Part shown: positions 43,638-52,629 of the stretch, piece after piece
Layout: each line of letters opens with the position of its first letter
Numbering within the stretch: the stretch's first letter is position 1
From: Legionella cincinnatiensis
GTDB lineage: Bacteria > Pseudomonadota > Gammaproteobacteria > Legionellales > Legionellaceae
Length of the DNA stretch: 64,000 nt
NCBI RefSeq assembly: GCF_900452415.1
Contig: NZ_UGNX01000001.1
Coordinates: 806,001 to 870,000 of the forward strand
Reading direction: 5' to 3'
Translations under genes and position numbers: made by a program
The notes under the pieces: generated by a model
What the model saw: only the letters and a program-made list of their open reading frames with translations
Database searches by the model: none
What the model was told of the DNA's origin: nothing

Positions 43638-45023
43638 ATGGGATGTTTATATTCACAATCACGACTGTCTGTAATTGCCATTCTAGTATCACAATCTATT
43701 TTGAGCACCACATCTTTCGCTGCTGGCTTCCAAATTAATGAGATTAGCCCTAGCTTACAAGGTGATGCAACTGCTGGTGCTGCAGCAGCAAATAATGATG
43801 TCTCAGCAATGTTTATTAATCCAGCAACATTATCAACTTTAATAGAAACTCAAGGGTATCTGGGCGCAAGTGAGCTTTTTCCGCATGCTAAGATGACGGA
43901 TGCGCATGCGAGACATACAGTTAATATTCCGGGAATTCCTCCTAGCAGTATTACTGCAACAGTTAAAGGTAGCCATCGCCAAGGAAGTGTTTCACCTTCT
44001 GCATTTGTTCCAGATGGATATTTTGGTTGGCGAATTAATAATAAATTTGTCGCTGGATTGGCTTTACTTGCTCCTTACGGTTTGAAAACAGCTTATAACT
44101 ACGATTCTGTAGTACGTTTTGCTGCTGTTTATAGTGCGGTTAAAACCATAAATATTAATCCTGCGCTTTCTTATTCAATTAATGATAAGTTAGCTATAGG
44201 TGGGGGCTTTCAAGCTCAGTGGATGCAGGCAACTTTTTCTAATTTTAATGGAGCCTATACTGGAATAGCTCCTATTGATGCTTTGATTGCCGCAAATCTA
44301 CCAACTCATCTTAGAGGAGAGGGGTGGGGGTATGGCTATAATCTAGGAATTCTCTATAAGCCGTTTGTAAACACGCGCCTTGGTATAGGCTATCGTTCCC
44401 AAATTGCAGAGACACTAAAAGGTCATGGGCAGCAATACATTTTACCAGGAGAGACAGTTCCGGCACCATCACCAAATTTCCTGTTTAATGCACAAACTCG
44501 TGTTAATACATCTGTGAAAACACCGCAAATTTTAACATTAAGCGCGGCTCAGGATATCGCTAATTGGACAATCAAAGCCTCGGCACAAATCAATTTCTGG
44601 GATGTTTTCAACCAGATTAGCATTAATATGCCAGATGCTTTTGCTACCAACAGCACGATTCAAACACGGTGGAGAAATGCTTGGTTTGGAGCATTAGGTG
44701 CGGAGTATCATTGGACTCCTGTATGGACGTTCCGCGGTGGTATTGCTTATGATGAGACCCCAACCACCAGCTTCAGAGACCCACGTATTCCGGATTCTGA
44801 TCGCTATTGGGTTAATATTGGCGCAAGTTATACAGTTAATAAACATATATCAATTGATGCGGCTTATGCACATATCTTCCTACAAGACCAAACGGTCAAT
44901 GTCATTCAAGCTAGTGGAAGTAGTGCAACGAGCACCGCGCCATTGGAAGTAAATCAGGTATCAGCGAACTACAGTGGTTCAGTTGATATTGTGGCACTGG
45001 CTGCCCGATACAAATTTAACTAA
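43638..45023 (+). CDS. FadL/OmpP1-family outer-membrane transporter
   Basis: The 461-aa protein has a signal peptide ending about residue 29 (STTSFAAG). The mature N-terminus, GFQINEISPSLQGDATAGAA and AANNDVSAMFINPATLS, is the FadL hatch signature (FQ..E.S....G.A.AG.....D.S....NPA). The rest alternates hydrophobic and polar residues as in a 14-strand barrel and ends AARYKFN with a terminal aromatic-x-polar pattern. FadL proteins import long-chain fatty acids or hydrophobic compounds. A secreted GDSL acyltransferase/lipase gene follows 18 bp downstream, suggesting release and uptake of fatty acids. Confidence 0.92.
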   Translation: MGCLYSQSRLSVIAILVSQSILSTTSFAAGFQINEISPSLQGDATAGAAAANNDVSAMFINPATLSTLIETQGYLGASELFPHAKMTDAHARHTVNIPGIPPSSITATVKGSHRQGSVSPSAFVPDGYFGWRINNKFVAGLALLAPYGLKTAYNYDSVVRFAAVYSAVKTININPALSYSINDKLAIGGGFQAQWMQATFSNFNGAYTGIAPIDALIAANLPTHLRGEGWGYGYNLGILYKPFVNTRLGIGYRSQIAETLKGHGQQYILPGETVPAPSPNFLFNAQTRVNTSVKTPQILTLSAAQDIANWTIKASAQINFWDVFNQISINMPDAFATNSTIQTRWRNAWFGALGAEYHWTPVWTFRGGIAYDETPTTSFRDPRIPDSDRYWVNIGASYTVNKHISIDAAYAHIFLQDQTVNVIQASGSSATSTAPLEVNQVSANYSGSVDIVALAARYKFN

Positions 45024-45041
45024 TTCAAAGGAGGTGGTCGC

Positions 45042-46184
45042 ATGTTAAAAAAAATAATGGAGCTTGCAGAGCACATACAAAGGAATATATCTCGTTCAGC
45101 CAGTTTGGCAATTGTATGTTTTAGTTTAATCAATTCTGCACACGCAATACCCTTTGAGCGGATCAGCCAGGTTTATTTTTTCGGTGATAGTTTAACAGAT
45201 AGTGGGTATAACGATTATTTTCCAACCCCCTCAGGTAAGGCGCCTACCTTTACCACTTATGCAGGTTATACTTGGGCACAGTACGTGGCGCGTGATATTA
45301 AAGGCTTTGCATTAACTTTACCTGCACAATATCCAATTACTTACCCCAATCTTCCTAACGATGAGGTTACAAATAATACTACTCCCCCTATTCAGTCCCA
45401 ATGCCCAAGTCCGGCTTGTCCTGTATCAGGCATGCTCAAAGGTATTGATTATGCTGCTGGTGGTAGTTCCACTAATTCGATAGGATTTGGTTTGAAATGG
45501 GCACCTTCCCTGCATGCTCAAGTCAATCAGTTTTTGACAACGCATCCCACTGTAGATCCTAATGCTATGATTTTCATTTGGTCAGGTGCAAACGACATTC
45601 TTACAGTGTTTAGCACCTCATCAACATCACCGATATTTCAACTTCTACTCTTAGAAACAGCAAATGCCGCAGCAAAAAATATTGCTCAGGAAATAGCTTT
45701 ACTCAGTAAACACGGAGCGAAAAGAGTCGTCGTTCTGAGCTTGCCTAATATTGGTTATACGCCATTTATAAATGATCTTGTAACGGTGGGACTCGCTCCT
45801 CCATCACTTCCGGGGGATATGAAAACCGCAACATTTACCTTCAATTCCATGCTCAATCAAGAATTAGGTAGAGTTAAAGCCAAGTATGGTACTAAAATTT
45901 TATATGTAGACGTTTATGATCTCCTGGACAATGTTATTCTTGCAACTAAAGCAGGAAGGCCTTATGTAGTAGGAGGGGAGTCATTTTACTTTACTAACTA
46001 TAATTCTCCTGTATGTGGTTATATTGTCCCGCTTACTCCAGGTGTATTACCTTCTTATGTGCCTTCAATAGTATGCACTATGGGCTCCAATGGTTATGTT
46101 TTTGCGGATGAACTTCATCCAACTGACATGGCGCACCGTTTATTATCCATTGCCGTAGAACAACAAATTCATCGTTGGATATAA
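45042..46184 (+). CDS. Secreted GDSL lipase/acyltransferase (PlaA/PlaC-like group)
   Basis: The 380-aa protein has a signal peptide to about residue 35 (INSAHA). Catalytic blocks are FFGDSLTDSG (nucleophile Ser50), SGAND (N184, D185; oxyanion block) and DELHP (D356, H359; charge relay). The order matches Legionella GDSL phospholipase A/lysophospholipase/GCAT enzymes. A pair of cysteines (Cys121/126) flanks a proline-rich loop. Which of the known paralogues it corresponds to cannot be decided here. The strong AAAGGAGGTGG site precedes the ATG, directly after the fadL-type gene. Confidence 0.9.
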   Translation: MLKKIMELAEHIQRNISRSASLAIVCFSLINSAHAIPFERISQVYFFGDSLTDSGYNDYFPTPSGKAPTFTTYAGYTWAQYVARDIKGFALTLPAQYPITYPNLPNDEVTNNTTPPIQSQCPSPACPVSGMLKGIDYAAGGSSTNSIGFGLKWAPSLHAQVNQFLTTHPTVDPNAMIFIWSGANDILTVFSTSSTSPIFQLLLLETANAAAKNIAQEIALLSKHGAKRVVVLSLPNIGYTPFINDLVTVGLAPPSLPGDMKTATFTFNSMLNQELGRVKAKYGTKILYVDVYDLLDNVILATKAGRPYVVGGESFYFTNYNSPVCGYIVPLTPGVLPSYVPSIVCTMGSNGYVFADELHPTDMAHRLLSIAVEQQIHRWI

Positions 46185-46224
46185 CGTGTTTTGAGTCGAT
46201 GCTCCTTGAGATGAGTCCTAAATA

Positions 46225-46250
46225 AAAGAGGTTTTTAAATAAACCTCTTT
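46225..46250 (+). terminator. Bidirectional terminator hairpin
   Basis: AAAGAGGTTT-TTAAAT-AAACCTCTTT is a perfect 10-bp stem with A and T flanks, between convergent genes ending at 46184 and 46282. Confidence 0.7.
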
Positions 46251-46281
46251 ACTAATTATGAGGAGAAAGATGCTGTGAGAG

Positions 46282-47445
46282 CTAAAAGGATAACTTCCTT
46301 TGGGAGATGTCTTGCTTGGAGAAAGGCTCGTTTTCAAAAACATTTTGTTTAAAAGGACTTAGTTTTTCAACAAAAAAGCCTATTATATTTTTTCCAATCC
46401 AATTTTCACTACCGTTAAAACGCTGCAATTTTGTTGTTTTTTGACCGGTACAAAGTAGAATTTTTTCAATATAGCGAAAACAATCGTTTTCACCCGCTTT
46501 CATTTTGGTGAAAATATAGTTATAAGTACATGACTGTGTTTCTTGCAATTGCTGATGAAAAGCCATCATGTCCACAATCTTTTCACCCGTTACCTTTCGT
46601 TCTTCATGTTGAGTAAGCCGTCGCGTTATCACATCAGATTCACCTAATGAAAACTCAATAAGTTCAGGTTTATTCTGATTGGGCAGTGAAAGAATAATGC
46701 ACGCATGGTGTCCTAGATAACCTTCAAGATTTTTGCTGACAAATTGTGCGTTCAATGCTGCTATTTGAAACGTTTGCATTGCCCGTAAAAATTTTTTATA
46801 GGATTCTTTATTATTGTCAAAACATTCTTTTAATAGTCTCGTTTTTACTTGTTTTTTATAATATGAAAAAGGTTTTACTTTGTGTTCATGCATATCGAGT
46901 AAACACTCTTCGAATCTATCAATGCAAAATTTTAATTGTCTTGTGAGTTCATTTTTAAATAGTTTTTTGGGGGCTCTAAAACCAATAGCTGCCCCAAAAG
47001 CAAATCCTGTGAGCGCTCCGTCTTTTAAATAGCTCAAGGGATTGTTTAAATCCCAAACGCTTCTTATTAATCCAGCAATTGAACCCACTAAACCACCTAG
47101 GACTCCAGTAAAAATTGATAATAATGTGGAACCAAGGTTAATGATGGCATAACCAACGACCACGGCCTTTGTATTCGTCTTAGAAAACTCGCGGAGTTTC
47201 TGGTAGGATTGATTAATTTCATGAAGCAACCTATGCGGTAAAGTAGCATTTTCTGGCCGCAAAAAACGAATTAATTGGATACTTAAATGGGTTAATTCTT
47301 TTAAAAAATCTTGATACTGATTCGCATCGGCTTTTTTAATGGAATTGAGGGCTAACAATAGATAATACTTGACTTCACTAATAGGTATTTTAACGATTGC
47401 GTCTAGACATTTTTGCAGTTCTTGAGCATTAAAAGGACGGGGCAT
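46282..47445 (-). CDS. Effector-like protein with a permuted NlpC/LRAT-like segment, 387 aa
   Basis: The N-terminal 90 residues are helical. Residues about 94-156 contain two Gly-rich hydrophobic segments (AVVVGYAIINLGSTLLSIFTG; GALTGFAFGAAIGF) that may insert in membranes. The C-terminal half has a weak resemblance to permuted papain-like (LRAT/NlpC-P60) domains: a strand with H246/H247 (GHHACIIL), then about 75 residues on, YNYIFTK...NDCFRYIEKIL with C322, like the N-C-x-x-F/Y-x-x-x-x-L motif. If so it would be an acyltransferase or amidase/protease acting on host membranes. This is inference from two motifs only. Confidence 0.7.
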   Translation of the reverse strand: MPRPFNAQELQKCLDAIVKIPISEVKYYLLLALNSIKKADANQYQDFLKELTHLSIQLIRFLRPENATLPHRLLHEINQSYQKLREFSKTNTKAVVVGYAIINLGSTLLSIFTGVLGGLVGSIAGLIRSVWDLNNPLSYLKDGALTGFAFGAAIGFRAPKKLFKNELTRQLKFCIDRFEECLLDMHEHKVKPFSYYKKQVKTRLLKECFDNNKESYKKFLRAMQTFQIAALNAQFVSKNLEGYLGHHACIILSLPNQNKPELIEFSLGESDVITRRLTQHEERKVTGEKIVDMMAFHQQLQETQSCTYNYIFTKMKAGENDCFRYIEKILLCTGQKTTKLQRFNGSENWIGKNIIGFFVEKLSPFKQNVFENEPFSKQDISQRKLSF

Positions 47446-47631
47446 AACTGATTTATCTCTAACCGTTATAATAACAACCAGGGCTTGTTGACAACTCCTT
47501 CCCTGTACCTAATTTCGTGATAAAACAATAACCTATTAATTTATAAGGATATTTTAGCAGAGATAAATGACAGAGTACACTATATAAATAGGTATGCATA
47601 ATAAAAATGAGGGCATCCATTCCCTGAGTTT

Positions 47632-48987
47632 TTATATTGAAAAGAGTTTGTTCTTTTCTACTTTTTCTTTGCGTGGAGCGATGGGAATATTTTGGAGAAT
47701 ATTCTGAATTGATGATTGATTGTAACGTCGCTGGGGATTGGTTTTTTCAAATGGCTTGTCACTAAAAAATGTAGCGTGATAGCTTGGAATATTGGAGTCG
47801 CCATAGTCGAATACAATTTCTTGATTACCATATACTGCCTGAAACTGAGCAGCAATATAGGCTTCTAATATACAAGTTTGCTCCTCATTTAAATCATTTC
47901 GCTCAAATCTTCCTGAGACAAGATATACTTGCAAGTAACCTTTTCGTTGACAAATATATCCTGCATAAAATGCAGAGCCGTCATAATCCCCTTCGGGTAC
48001 TGTTAATGAGGGATGACCATAACGATCTTTCCAATTTAAAAATGAATGAACTGACTTACTAAAACTGTCCTTAAATCCCATATATCCGTACTCTTTTTCA
48101 TAGGCATTTTTTACACCAGTGGCCAAAATAAAATCGCTGCGTAAAGCCCAGATTCGCTTTTCTTGGGGCTGCAAGGGAGCGTGAATACTTGTAATTTCTT
48201 GATAGCCTGGATTAATACTTCCTTCATCAGAATAGCTGTATTTGGGGTTAACGGGAGGAATATTACTTTTAATATAGTTTTGAGCTTTTTCAAAGCATGA
48301 ATCATGATGTGCTATTTTAACTGCTTCACTAATTGATGAGGATTGATAAATCCTAGAGTTTTTATTTTTAGGAAATGGTTTATTCTTAAAAAATAATGCA
48401 GAGTCAATGTCGTCCTGTTCTGGAGTTGTATCATAAAATATTATTTTTTGGAGCCCATATGCTTTTTGAAACTTTAATGACAGATAAGACTCAATGACAT
48501 GAATTTGTTCTTTGGTTAAAGGTAAAACTCCTTCTTCAACTCGATTACAACGATTGTATCTTCCAGAAGATAAGAAAACCTCCAAGTACCCACTTCGTTG
48601 GCAAATAAATCCAGCATAAAGTACCGTCCCATCGTAATTATTATCGGCTATGGCAAGGGAAGGATGGCCATATCGATCATTCCAATTTAAGTAGGAATAT
48701 TGTGATTTTTCAAAAGTTTCTTTTAATCCATGATAACCATGTTGCTGTTCTGCATTTTTAACTCCGGTTGCTAGAATAAAATCACTGCGTAATGCAAATA
48801 TGCGCTTTTCATTAAGTCTCAGAAAGGTATCAACTTCCTCAATACGTTGGAAAGCTGGATTTACTCCTGACTCCTCAGAATAAGTATATTTAGGTAGCAC
48901 CCCTTTAACATGGCGTTGGATGTAAGATTTCAATACAAACTCCACATTAAAAATTTTTGATACAATGTCTGTGACGCTAGAACTCAT
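47632..48987 (-). CDS. Protein with two about 200-residue repeats, 451 aa
   Basis: No signal peptide. Two homologous halves (about residues 30-205 and 245-430) share, in order: Y-S-y-S-D/E-E-G-x-x-N-P-x-(F/Y)-Q, then LRSDFILATGVKN, NW-x-DRYGHPSL, YDG-x-x-(F/L)YAG(Y/F)ICQR and GYL-x-V-(F/Y)L-x-SGR. They also share a pattern FYDTT/FDYGD before FF..KPF. The repeated blocks suggest a bilobed binding or enzymatic fold with conserved Arg, Tyr and His. I do not recognise a family. The tail is Lys-rich. A translocated protein is plausible from context. Confidence 0.75.
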   Translation of the reverse strand: MSSSVTDIVSKIFNVEFVLKSYIQRHVKGVLPKYTYSEESGVNPAFQRIEEVDTFLRLNEKRIFALRSDFILATGVKNAEQQHGYHGLKETFEKSQYSYLNWNDRYGHPSLAIADNNYDGTVLYAGFICQRSGYLEVFLSSGRYNRCNRVEEGVLPLTKEQIHVIESYLSLKFQKAYGLQKIIFYDTTPEQDDIDSALFFKNKPFPKNKNSRIYQSSSISEAVKIAHHDSCFEKAQNYIKSNIPPVNPKYSYSDEGSINPGYQEITSIHAPLQPQEKRIWALRSDFILATGVKNAYEKEYGYMGFKDSFSKSVHSFLNWKDRYGHPSLTVPEGDYDGSAFYAGYICQRKGYLQVYLVSGRFERNDLNEEQTCILEAYIAAQFQAVYGNQEIVFDYGDSNIPSYHATFFSDKPFEKTNPQRRYNQSSIQNILQNIPIAPRKEKVEKNKLFSI

Positions 48988-49085
48988 TATAATGACCTCG
49001 TATAGTCTCCCAAATTAATCCATTTTGTTTCTATAGATGGATTTCTGGGTTAAATTCAGCAGTAAAAAGCCATTAAAATTCACAT

Positions 49086-49212
49086 GAGTTCCGGATAAAG
49101 AGTCTATTTAGATCCAATTTCCATTTTGAAGCCTTAGCACAGGACTTGAAATTGGTGCTAAGGCTTTGAGACAGCGCTATGCGCTTCCTCAGTCCGAATG
49201 ATTCGTAGTAAA
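49086..49212. repeat. Dispersed copy of the palindromic repeat (relative of the 238-bp unit)
   Basis: It begins GAGTTCCGGATAAAGAGTCT and ends GCGCTTCCTCAGTCCGAATG followed by ATTCGTAGTAA. Both ends match the tandem units at 52630-53527 (ATAAAGAATCTATTT; GACAGCGCGATGCGCTTCCT), with a diverged middle that still forms an inverted pair (GCCTTAGCAC / GTGCTAAGGC). Confidence 0.6.
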
Positions 49213-49869
49213 TTGACGTTCTCTTATAAGAAGCTCAAGTTAAGACTATTGCCGCTAAATTTGAATTTGAGCGCTTTATATTGGCCGCATATTATGAACC
49301 AGTATCGCGAAACCTGGACACTGGTGTTGGGGAGGATTAATTTGTTAGCGCTTTTTCCAAATAACTCCGCCCAACCTCGACAACAGTGTCCAGGTAGCGC
49401 ATTATCATTTGTTGAACGCTTATGTGTTGCATATTAAAAAGTATCAATATGTAATAAAAATTCATTATGTCACTTTGCTGAACATAGTGTCAATTGTTTT
49501 TATTTTAACCCAAAAAACTACTAAGTCATGGGATTGCTGATGGTTTAAACGTAAGTCATAAATTTGCAGAGTGTTTGCCAGAAAATGGAGGTATAACAAA
49601 TTTGTTGATTTACATTTATTACGTCATCTTCCGGCTTGACCGGGAGATCCAAGTTCTTTGCTCATCAATGGATCCTTCGCTCAAGACTAAGGATGACGAC
49701 ACTCTAGCGTAATAAGACACCAATAATTTTGATACATAACCCAGAAAATGGCACAGATAATTTGGTTTATGCATCTACGAGGGTCTGTTGACAATTTTAG
49801 TTCCCGACGTCCCACGGCTTGTCTGCGGGACGTCGGGTTCAGTAGACGAATTATCAACAAACCCTGATA
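49213..49869. other. Intergenic stretch with two palindromic repeats
   Basis: No gene is supported. 49621-49697 is an imperfect inverted repeat starting CGTCATCTTCCGGCTTGACC and ending AAGGATGACG. 49789-49866 is a longer imperfect palindrome with an 11-bp perfect core stem (CCCGACGTCCC / GGGACGTCGGG) and outer TGTTGACAATT / AATTATCAACA arms. It ends just before the ATPase stop and may double as its terminator. Confidence 0.5.
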
Positions 49870-52476
49870 TCAGATTTGGCACATGATCTCCTGCTGGGTG
49901 CCACTAAGAGAATGTTTGGAGTAATTCTCTTTAGGTGCAAATAAGCTTCTTACTTGAGAATTCCCTACATCAACTTTCTGCGCCATCGCTAAATTTGTTT
50001 TAGGTTGCACACGATAACCCAAAGCATTTAAAACTTTTGAAGTGGTATTTTCAGAGTTTTCCAGATCCATGACTGCATTGTTGCTGCTTGATGTAGCAGA
50101 CACAATTTCTTGTTGTTTAAAACGATATAAATTGGCCAATACAATTGTGGATTCAAGCACTACTAATGCAACACCAATTGCGGGGTTGAGTGTAAAGCCT
50201 AAGGCAACAAATAATCCTGCTGCTACTAAAGTAATTGCTGAGTTATAAGTCAAACTCACAAATAAGTTCTGGTAAATATTATCTTTGGTTTTTTGAGCGA
50301 CATCAAAAGCTGTGGCGATAGGAAATAACAACCCTTGTTGGATTACTATTCCTGCATGCTGTTGTGTGCTGCTATCTCCGATATCAGATTTTATAGCAAT
50401 ACCTATATTTGAAAAGGCAAAGGCAGTAAGATCGTTGGCAGCATCACCCACCATTGCCACTTTATAGCCTTTATTTTTTAATCGTTGAATATAGCTGGCC
50501 TTAGATCCTTCACCAGCACCTACTGTATTTGTACAAATATTATCTTTAGAAATACCTAATAATAATGCATATTTTTCTGCAGTTGCTCTGTCCGCTCCTG
50601 TGCAAATATGTACTGTTTTACCAAGACGTTTTAGGTAATTTACAGTGGCAATGGCATCTTCACGCAAAGGGTCGGTTAGCGCAATTTGTCCTATTACTTT
50701 TTCGCCACGCACAATATAAACGGAACCATTTTCAGGATTATCATAAGGCTCGGCTATATGCGTAATTCCGTTTGCCAAAAGCATATCTTTATTACCGATC
50801 ATATAGTTTTCGCCATTGATCACGCCTTTTATGCCCGAATGATGACTTTTGTCAATTGAACTGATTTCTAAAAGTTCATTGGCTACAATGTTTTGCTTGT
50901 ATAGGTAAGATTTAATGATTTTTGCTATGGGATGATCGGATTGACTTTCTAATAATGCGATATGGCTTAGGAATTTTCTATCGGCAATATACAGTGCATC
51001 TACTACAACCTCGCCTTTAGTGAGCGTGCCATTTAAATCAAAAACAATGGTATCAATGTCAGCAGCCGCTTGTAAGGCTTGCCCGTTTTTAAATTGAATC
51101 CCTTTTTCGGAGGCTTTTTTCATTCCGATTTTAACTGCCATGGGGGTAATCAAACTCAAAGCACAGGGACATGCGCTTACAAGAACCGATACGATACAGT
51201 GAATGGCAAGCGCGGGAGTAAATAATATACTTATGACAATACCTGAAATAGCTGCTACTGCAAGCAAGCCAGGAATGAAATATTTCAAAACTCGCTCCGC
51301 AAACAATTCAATAGGTGCTTTTTCATTATTTGCTTGATTAATATTTTTTGCGATTAATGATAGATATGAGTTTTGATACGTTTTTGTAACGCGCATTTGT
51401 ACCGAAGGAAGATGATCCGCTAAACGCATACCTGCTTTTACTGCATCGCCTGGTTGAAATTCCTTAAGATAGGGCGAACCATCAATTCGTGTGGTATAAA
51501 GCAGTGCTTTTTCAGTTAACACACCATCAACAGGAATAACCTCTCCTTGTTTTACTATAATGAGGTCATTAGGTATTAGTTTTTTGACGGAAATTTCCTT
51601 ATCAGGATTACCTCTTAATAAAACTAATGGAGCAATGCAATCGCGCACATCTAAATTTTTATTAATTTCGTCTACTAAAGTATGTTCAATCCCTTCGGCT
51701 AAATGCCAGAACGCTAAAACAAGAGGCGCTGCTTCAAACATCATAGGCAAGCTAGGGACAAACAGGCCGATAACGGACACAGCAACAATGGTTAAAGTGC
51801 TTATTGTATATAAAGCTGAGGTATCCCATTTTTTTTCCCGCAATGCCTCCCATGCTGATTGATAAACAGTATGCCCCAAATATAATGTCATTAAAGTGGT
51901 AAGTCCTGTTATGACATAATAGGCGGTCATAGGAATATTAAAACTTGCAATAGAAAGGGCAAGCAAGCCTATTCCCCAAATCAAACCTAAGGCGGCTTTA
52001 AGCCAATGGTTCTCATGACCATGCACATGGCCATGAGTATGGTCATGGGAGTGAGCATGATTATGCTCTTGGGGATGATTTTGGCAATGGTCAGGACAAT
52101 GACCATGGTTATGGGAATGATTGTGTTTGGATTTTTTTTTGCGTTTTTTAGGAAAAGGGTGTTTGGTGTGTGTTGTATGTTGATGATCTTCGTACCCCAT
52201 CTCTGCTTCATCTGAAAGAGCTTCTTTTTCTATTCTTTCGCTTACAGGGATATTTTCTGGCAATAATAATTGGGTTACTCTAGTTTGTACGGCAAGGGTA
52301 TCTTTGGATTTGCACAATAAACTGATGCTTTTATTTTGACTGGTCAAATCGATTGCTACTCGTACTATTCCCCATTCCTTAGCTTTGTTCAAAATTTGTT
52401 CAATTTTTTCTGTGGTTTTCTTCGGATCGAGAAGTTGGACATCATCTGAAAGGTACAATCGATAATTATAATACAT
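49870..52476 (-). CDS. Histidine-rich P1B-type ATPase with altered catalytic motifs
   Basis: The 868-aa protein has a heavy-metal-associated-like N-terminus (residues 1-70), a His-rich segment (about 97-157), membrane helices, and the CPC metal site (SACPCALSL, 436-438), placing it among P1B metal ATPases. Several core motifs deviate. The phosphorylation loop is DLNGTLT (D480) instead of DKTGTLT. The actuator loop reads IDGSPYLKE (332-338) where TGES is expected, with no clear Glu. The hinge is GDAAND (677-682) instead of GDGIND. The HP motif (SDHPIAK) is kept. A near-perfect Zur box lies 75 bp upstream, suggesting zinc control. Activity may be reduced or regulatory. Lengths and helices are otherwise typical. 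Confidence 0.85.
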   Translation of the reverse strand: MYYNYRLYLSDDVQLLDPKKTTEKIEQILNKAKEWGIVRVAIDLTSQNKSISLLCKSKDTLAVQTRVTQLLLPENIPVSERIEKEALSDEAEMGYEDHQHTTHTKHPFPKKRKKKSKHNHSHNHGHCPDHCQNHPQEHNHAHSHDHTHGHVHGHENHWLKAALGLIWGIGLLALSIASFNIPMTAYYVITGLTTLMTLYLGHTVYQSAWEALREKKWDTSALYTISTLTIVAVSVIGLFVPSLPMMFEAAPLVLAFWHLAEGIEHTLVDEINKNLDVRDCIAPLVLLRGNPDKEISVKKLIPNDLIIVKQGEVIPVDGVLTEKALLYTTRIDGSPYLKEFQPGDAVKAGMRLADHLPSVQMRVTKTYQNSYLSLIAKNINQANNEKAPIELFAERVLKYFIPGLLAVAAISGIVISILFTPALAIHCIVSVLVSACPCALSLITPMAVKIGMKKASEKGIQFKNGQALQAAADIDTIVFDLNGTLTKGEVVVDALYIADRKFLSHIALLESQSDHPIAKIIKSYLYKQNIVANELLEISSIDKSHHSGIKGVINGENYMIGNKDMLLANGITHIAEPYDNPENGSVYIVRGEKVIGQIALTDPLREDAIATVNYLKRLGKTVHICTGADRATAEKYALLLGISKDNICTNTVGAGEGSKASYIQRLKNKGYKVAMVGDAANDLTAFAFSNIGIAIKSDIGDSSTQQHAGIVIQQGLLFPIATAFDVAQKTKDNIYQNLFVSLTYNSAITLVAAGLFVALGFTLNPAIGVALVVLESTIVLANLYRFKQQEIVSATSSSNNAVMDLENSENTTSKVLNALGYRVQPKTNLAMAQKVDVGNSQVRSLFAPKENYSKHSLSGTQQEIMCQI

Positions 52477-52550
52477 GGTTTTTTACCTCTAAAAATCCAA
52501 AAGGAAAGTGGCTCAAAAATATTTCAAATTGCACACCAACACCATAAAAG

Positions 52551-52565
52551 TGTTACATTATAACA
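52551..52565 (-). promoter_or_regulatory. Zur box upstream of the P1B ATPase
   Basis: TGTTACATTATAACA contains GTTACATTATAAC, which differs from the gamma-proteobacterial Zur consensus GTTATANTATAAC at one position. It lies 75 bp upstream of the ATPase start and thus near its promoter. A zur-type regulator gene is encoded 1.4 kb away at 53953. Control by Zur is inferred. Confidence 0.7.
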
Positions 52566-52629
52566 ATTCATTGCTAAAGAACAAGAATAATTAAGTAATT
52601 TTTATACATTAAGCGAGTGCGAGTTTTGG

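Noticed and set aside
49198-49437. 79-codon frame in the region before the ATPase end
   Set aside because: It starts inside a dispersed repeat and has no domain or ribosome-binding site.
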